From positions 930,001-994,000 of the forward strand of contig NZ_CP079869.1 of NCBI RefSeq assembly GCF_025263265.1: a stretch of 64,000 nt of DNA, in the 5' to 3' direction. Made by a program: the position numbers and the translations under genes. Each line of letters starts with the position of its first letter. Position 1 is the first letter of the stretch. The notes under the pieces are model-generated. The model had not been told where the DNA came from. It made no database searches and saw only the letters and a list, made by a program, of their open reading frames with translations. The stretch comes from Mycobacterium sp. SMC-4 (GTDB lineage Bacteria; Actinomycetota; Actinomycetes; Mycobacteriales; Mycobacteriaceae). This document shows positions 60,728 through 64,000 of the stretch, in pieces.

Positions 60728-61399
60728 ATGGCCAACCGCGTACTGAAGGTTCTGACAGTTGCCGGGCTGCTGTACGGCGCGAGGAGGTACTTCCGTGACT
60801 GGGGGACCACCAAGGAAGAGTCCGGCGCCACACTGGCCGGCGACGAACTGGTGGCTGCTCCGGTGCTGCAGGCCACCGAGGGGGTCTGGATCGAGGCGCC
60901 CGCCGAGCAGGTGTGGCCCTGGCTGGTGCAGATGGGACAGGATCGAGGCGGCCTGTACAGCTTCGAAGTGCTCGAAAACGCAGTGGGCCTGCAATACCGC
61001 AACGCCGACCGGATCCATCATGAGTGGCAGGACCTCGCGGTCGGCGACTCCGTCCGGCTGGTCCCGCGCGGCTGGCTCGGCCTGACCGACGGTGTCGAGC
61101 TGACGGTCACCGCGATCACCGCCCCGGAGTCGATCGTGCTGCACGCCGCGCCGCCCCGTTTGCCGTGGGAAATGGTGTGGTCGTTTCATCTGTTACCGCG
61201 GTGGGAAGACCGTTGCCGACTGTTGATCAGGTCGCGGCTGGCGTTGCGGCACCCTGGCGAGGTCGCGCTGGCCGAGTTGGCCGGGCCGGCCCGGGCCTTC
61301 GTCACCCGCGGAATGTTGCTGGGCATCAAGCGGCGCGCAGAGCGCAGCGCCGAACGCGTCGCACCAAGGACCTTCGGCCCTAACGCAGCCGGCGATTGA
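60728..61399 (+). CDS. SRPBCC-family protein (copy 2)
   Basis: 223 residues. Block EAPAEQVWPWLVQMGQDRGGLYSFEVLEN and HHEWQDLAVGDSVRLVPRG matches the opposite-strand paralogue, but the C-terminal half has diverged. A short hydrophobic N-terminus (VLTVAGLLYGARRYF) could be a membrane anchor. It contains the DosR-like box of the next gene near its 3' end (61366-61383), and the next gene starts 17 bp after its stop. Ligand unknown; a dormancy role is inferred from position. Confidence 0.82.
   Translation: MANRVLKVLTVAGLLYGARRYFRDWGTTKEESGATLAGDELVAAPVLQATEGVWIEAPAEQVWPWLVQMGQDRGGLYSFEVLENAVGLQYRNADRIHHEWQDLAVGDSVRLVPRGWLGLTDGVELTVTAITAPESIVLHAAPPRLPWEMVWSFHLLPRWEDRCRLLIRSRLALRHPGEVALAELAGPARAFVTRGMLLGIKRRAERSAERVAPRTFGPNAAGD
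61366..61383 (+). promoter_or_regulatory. DosR-like box upstream of ribosome-hibernation gene
   Basis: AAGGACCTTCGGCCCTAA: GGACC-TTC-GGCCC is a common form of the DosR site. It lies 33 bp upstream of the ATG at 61417, inside the end of the preceding coding region. Spacing is suitable for activation. Confidence 0.65.
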
Positions 61400-61416
61400 C
61401 CGCGTACCAACGAGCC

Positions 61417-62211
61417 ATGAGCAACGGAGCCCAAGCGTCCCCTGATCTCGCCATCGACGTGACAGCCCGCGACGAATCTCCCGGAGTCGTCGAGTACGCA
61501 CGGGAGAAGATCGCCGGCCTCGCCCGTTTCGCCCACCGGCCGATCGCGCACGCGCGGGTCCGCGTGACCCGCAGCCATGACCTGGCCGTCGGTCGGCCGG
61601 TGATCGCGCAGGCCAATCTCGATGTCGCCGGCCGGCCGGTGCGAGCGCAGGTGCAGGCCAATACGGCGCAGGAAGCCCTCGACGCATTGGCCGCGCGGCT
61701 GCGCCGCAGACTCGAACATGTCACCGCGCTCTGGGAAGCGCCGAAGGGGCCCGACGCAGCGCCACCGTGGCGGGGCGGGGCGACATTCGACCGGATGCCA
61801 CGGCCGGTGCCGCGCGGGGGCGATGAGCCCCGCATCGTCCGGCGTAAGACCTTCGCCATGGCGCCCTGCACCGTCGATGACGCGATCGCCGACATGGAGA
61901 CACTCGACTACGATTTTCATCTCTTCACCGAGATCGGTTCCGGTGCCACGGCAGTCGTGTACCGCGGCGGTCCCACGGGATATCGGCTGGCTTTGGTGGC
62001 GCCGGCGCTGGCCGGGGAGGTGGCCCCGTTCACGGCGAAGGTCACGATCAGTCCCCACCCGCTTCCCTGTCTGCGCGAGCAGGACGCGCTGGAGCGACTG
62101 GGCCTGCTCGATCTACCGTTTCTGTTCTTCATCGATGCCGCACAGGGCCGGGCCAGTGCGCTGTATCGGCGTTTCGACGGCGACTACGCCGTGATCACCC
62201 CGGCGGGATAG
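61417..62211 (+). CDS. Ribosome hibernation factor, RafH type (HPF with two C-terminal domains)
   Basis: 264 residues. The N-terminal S30AE/HPF-like domain (about residues 10-105: [54 protein letters not shown]) binds the 30S. It is followed by two copies of the S30AE C-terminal domain: [32 protein letters not shown] and, more diverged, [38 protein letters not shown]. This double-C-terminal layout fits mycobacterial RafH, the DosR-controlled factor that stabilises 70S in hypoxia. The ATG at 61417 was chosen over TTG at 61396. Confidence 0.85.
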   Translation: MSNGAQASPDLAIDVTARDESPGVVEYAREKIAGLARFAHRPIAHARVRVTRSHDLAVGRPVIAQANLDVAGRPVRAQVQANTAQEALDALAARLRRRLEHVTALWEAPKGPDAAPPWRGGATFDRMPRPVPRGGDEPRIVRRKTFAMAPCTVDDAIADMETLDYDFHLFTEIGSGATAVVYRGGPTGYRLALVAPALAGEVAPFTAKVTISPHPLPCLREQDALERLGLLDLPFLFFIDAAQGRASALYRRFDGDYAVITPAG

Positions 62212-62216
62212 CCGCG

Positions 62217-63104
62217 GTGACCGCGTCCGGCAGGATCCACGGAATCGTCGCGGCGGTCGACGGCTCACCGCCCTCGCAGCGCGCTCTGCGCTGGGCTGCA
62301 CGAGAAGCTTCGCTGCGTGAGGTGCCCCTCACCGTCGCCCATGTCGAACCGACCGAGGAAATCGGTCCGTGGCTGGATGTGCCGATCAGCGACGAGTACG
62401 CGGCCCAGCGTGACCAGCAGGCCGCCGAGATCGTCAAGGCGGCAGCGCAACTCGCATCCGCGGAGTTGGCCGGACGACGTGCGGTCCGCGTCGACGAGCT
62501 GATCCTGCCCGGCCCGGTCAAGCGTACGCTGCTCGATCTGTCTCAGGCTGCCGACATGGTGGTCGTCGGCTCCCGGGGGCTCAACGGACTGGAGCGGCTG
62601 CTGCTGGGCTCGACCAGCGCGGCACTGGTGCACCACGCGCACTGTCCGGTCGCGGTGATTCACGCAGACCTGCCCGACGAGGCACTGCGCTTCACCGGGC
62701 CGGTGGTCGTCGGTGTCGACGCATCCGAGGCCTCCGAACCTGCCGTCGGTCTGGCCTTCGACGAGGCGTTTCGGCGAGGAGTCGAACTCGTTGCGGTGCA
62801 CACCTGGATGAACCGCGCCGACTTCTACGTCGATGTGGCCGTGCAGGACTTGGCGACCCAGGCTGGCGCCGAGCTCAGTGAGCAGCTTTCCGGGTGGGCG
62901 CAACGCTATCCGGACGTCGTCGTGCGCCGCGTCATCGTTCAGGACAATCCTGCCCGCCGGCTGGTCGAAGAATCGCAGCAGGCGCAGCTGCTGGTCGTCG
63001 GCAGCCGGGGTCGCGGTGGCTTCGCCGGCATGCTGCTGGGTTCAGTCAGTTGGACTGTGGTCCAGGCCGCGCGCACCCCGGTCGTCGTGGTGCGCCAATC
63101 CTGA
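62217..63104 (+). CDS. Tandem-domain universal stress protein
   Basis: 295 residues, two USP domains. Domain 1 (about 8-150): [25 protein letters not shown] motif [17 protein letters not shown]. Domain 2 (about 160-294): [18 protein letters not shown] motif [17 protein letters not shown]. Both glycine motifs are intact, so ATP binding is expected. It starts with a GTG 5 bp after the RafH-like gene and is probably in its operon. Tandem USPs are typical of the DosR regulon. The 3' end overlaps the GNAT gene by 63 bp. Confidence 0.9.
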   Translation: MTASGRIHGIVAAVDGSPPSQRALRWAAREASLREVPLTVAHVEPTEEIGPWLDVPISDEYAAQRDQQAAEIVKAAAQLASAELAGRRAVRVDELILPGPVKRTLLDLSQAADMVVVGSRGLNGLERLLLGSTSAALVHHAHCPVAVIHADLPDEALRFTGPVVVGVDASEASEPAVGLAFDEAFRRGVELVAVHTWMNRADFYVDVAVQDLATQAGAELSEQLSGWAQRYPDVVVRRVIVQDNPARRLVEESQQAQLLVVGSRGRGGFAGMLLGSVSWTVVQAARTPVVVVRQS

Positions 63105-63605
63105 GCCCGCATTGTCGAGCGCGACGCGCACCCGCACGACGTCACCGTCTCGTCTCTGATCGACCGGCCAGCCGGCGTCGTTGATCACCTCGAGCATCGG
63201 CGAGTTCTCGGCGAGAACCATGCCGACCAGGCAATGCAGCCCAGCTGCTTGAGCGCGCCGACCCAGCTCGTAGAGCAGCAACGTGCCGATGCCGCGCTGG
63301 TGCTGCTCGTGTGCGACGACCACGGCAACCTCGGCGCAGCCACCGTCGGTGGACTCGACGTAGTCGGCGATTCCGATCAGTTCCTGGGCCTCGAACGCCC
63401 CGAGTGCACATGCGTCGTCCGAGGGTGTGGTCAACGACAGTGCCCACTGGCCGATGTAGGTGGGGTATCGGGTGAGGAATCGTAGATAGCGTTCGGCGAG
63501 GTCGAGTTCACTGGCGAGGCGGATCACGGCGTCGTAGTCGCCACTGTCGAGTTCGCGCACGGTCACGTGCGGTGGGGGGCGCCGGGGCGGACGGGACGAA
63601 CTCAC
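63042..63605 (-). CDS. GNAT-family N-acetyltransferase
   Basis: 187 residues. Acetyl-CoA motif A is [30 protein letters not shown], with (Q)xxGxG/T, and motif B is [21 protein letters not shown]. The N-terminal part [25 protein letters not shown] resembles the GNAT domain found in some protein-lysine acetyltransferases. The GTG at 63605 is the only good start. The final about 25 residues run antisense to the USP end, so the true C-terminus may be functionally unimportant. Substrate unknown. Confidence 0.82.
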   Translation of the reverse strand: MSSSRPPRRPPPHVTVRELDSGDYDAVIRLASELDLAERYLRFLTRYPTYIGQWALSLTTPSDDACALGAFEAQELIGIADYVESTDGGCAEVAVVVAHEQHQRGIGTLLLYELGRRAQAAGLHCLVGMVLAENSPMLEVINDAGWPVDQRRDGDVVRVRVALDNAGSGLAHHDDRGARGLDHSPTD

Positions 63606-63607
63606 CA

Positions 63608-63627
63608 GAAGGGACCTTAGCCCCTCC
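63608..63627. promoter_or_regulatory. DosR-like box upstream of Rv1733c-like gene
   Basis: AAGGGACCTTAGCCCCTCC (core GGGACCTTAGCCCC, 63611-63624) matches the DosR dyad well. It is about 75 bp upstream of the plus-strand ATG at 63700, a usable distance, but only a few bases from the GNAT start codon, so it more likely serves the plus-strand gene. Confidence 0.6.
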
Positions 63628-63699
63628 CCGCGTGGGGTCGGTACCGACGATGATCGGAATCATCAGAAAGGTCGGACCACTGGCGATACGGAGTCCACC

Positions 63700-64000
63700 A
63701 TGCAGACCTTCACCCTGGGTATCGGCGTCTGGGCGCGCCGACTCGCCGCGCGCAATCCCCTGGTCCGCGCCACCGATCGGATGGAAGCCGCGGTGATCCT
63801 ATTGGTGGCCACGCTGAGCATCCTTGCGATCCCGGTGGCCGGGGCCGTGGGCACCGCCGAATACGACCGTCTGATGGTGACCATCAGCGAGCAGCAACTG
63901 ACCCGGCAGCAGGTGGAGGCGACCGCGGTTGCCGAAAGCCGGGCGGCGCCCCAGCCCTACCAGATGCGTTACCTCACCGCCGTCGAGTGGGAATTCGCCG
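63700..64000 (+). CDS. Rv1733c-like DosR-regulon membrane protein (3' truncated)
   Basis: The ATG at 63700 opens a frame that runs off the window end (100 codons visible). The sequence RNPLVRATDRMEAAVILLVATLSILAIPVAGAVGTAEYD matches the start of the M. tuberculosis Rv1733c protein family, with a TM helix at about residues 30-50. The start is followed by an extracytoplasmic region. Rv1733c is a DosR-regulon protein of unknown function. Confidence 0.8.
   Translation, partial: MQTFTLGIGVWARRLAARNPLVRATDRMEAAVILLVATLSILAIPVAGAVGTAEYDRLMVTISEQQLTRQQVEATAVAESRAAPQPYQMRYLTAVEWEFA

Noticed and set aside
63672-63690. A second DosR-like box (TCGGACCACTGGCGA)
   Set aside because: Only one half-site fits; the match is too weak beside the better site at 63608-63627.

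Overview
The window is a high-GC actinobacterial chromosome segment. Its gene content and order point to a mycobacterium, probably a rapidly growing Mycolicibacterium-type species: mycofactocin genes, the S10 and spc ribosomal operons separated by an arylsulfatase/FGE cassette, sppA next to LCMT-like methyltransferases, secY-adk-map, the mmsA-fadE9-mmsB valine block, a complete yrbE/mce operon, and a DosR-type dormancy block with hspX. The species call rests on gene order and protein similarity recalled from known mycobacteria, not on a database search.

Layout. 1-2.4 kb: the end of a mycofactocin cluster (mftF, cut by the window edge, and mftG). 2.3-8.9 kb: accessory genes, with a 14-TM-type MFS pump divergent from a TetR repressor, two tandem duplicated P450s and a lipoprotein-like carboxylesterase. 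8.9-14.7 kb: the S10 operon (rpsJ to rpsQ) ending in a hairpin terminator. 14.7-18.6 kb: arylsulfatase, lipoprotein and the formylglycine-generating enzyme that should activate the sulfatase. 18.6-23.0 kb: rplN to rplO, including rpmD, again ending in a terminator. 23.1-31.4 kb: DUF732 protein, sppA, three tandem SAM methyltransferases, secY-adk-map and a MarR regulator. 31.4-36.2 kb: a GAF histidine kinase/LuxR response-regulator pair, a degenerate HAD protein, and a family-1 glycosyltransferase divergent from its own TetR regulator. 36.2-39.7 kb: valine catabolism. 39.9-41.3 kb: a frameshifted DUF222/HNH (13E12-type) gene under a perfect SOS box. 41.3-53.6 kb: a GAF-LuxR regulator divergent from a P450-NTF2-ferredoxin-yrbEAB-mceABCDEF operon. 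53.6-56.1 kb: rmlB/rmlC and an LLM-type flavin or F420 oxidoreductase. 56.1-64 kb: a dormancy/redox block.

The dormancy/redox block is the most interesting part. On the minus strand hspX is followed by a SRPBCC protein, a response-regulator/glutaredoxin-like/thioredoxin-reductase-like fusion, and a histidine kinase carrying a cyclic-nucleotide-binding domain. On the plus strand lie a second SRPBCC protein, a ribosome-hibernation factor with two C-terminal domains (RafH type), a universal stress protein and an Rv1733c-like membrane protein. A GNAT protein lies on the minus strand. DosR-like boxes sit in front of three of these units. The fusion protein keeps its phosphoacceptor, FAD and NAD(P) motifs but has no CxxC in either redox module. 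It looks like a phosphorylation-controlled flavoprotein paired with a cNMP-sensing kinase.

Small regulatory palindromes are common. Several occur in front of more than one gene at the same spacing (P450 operators), or in matching promoters of two operons (rpsJ and rplN).
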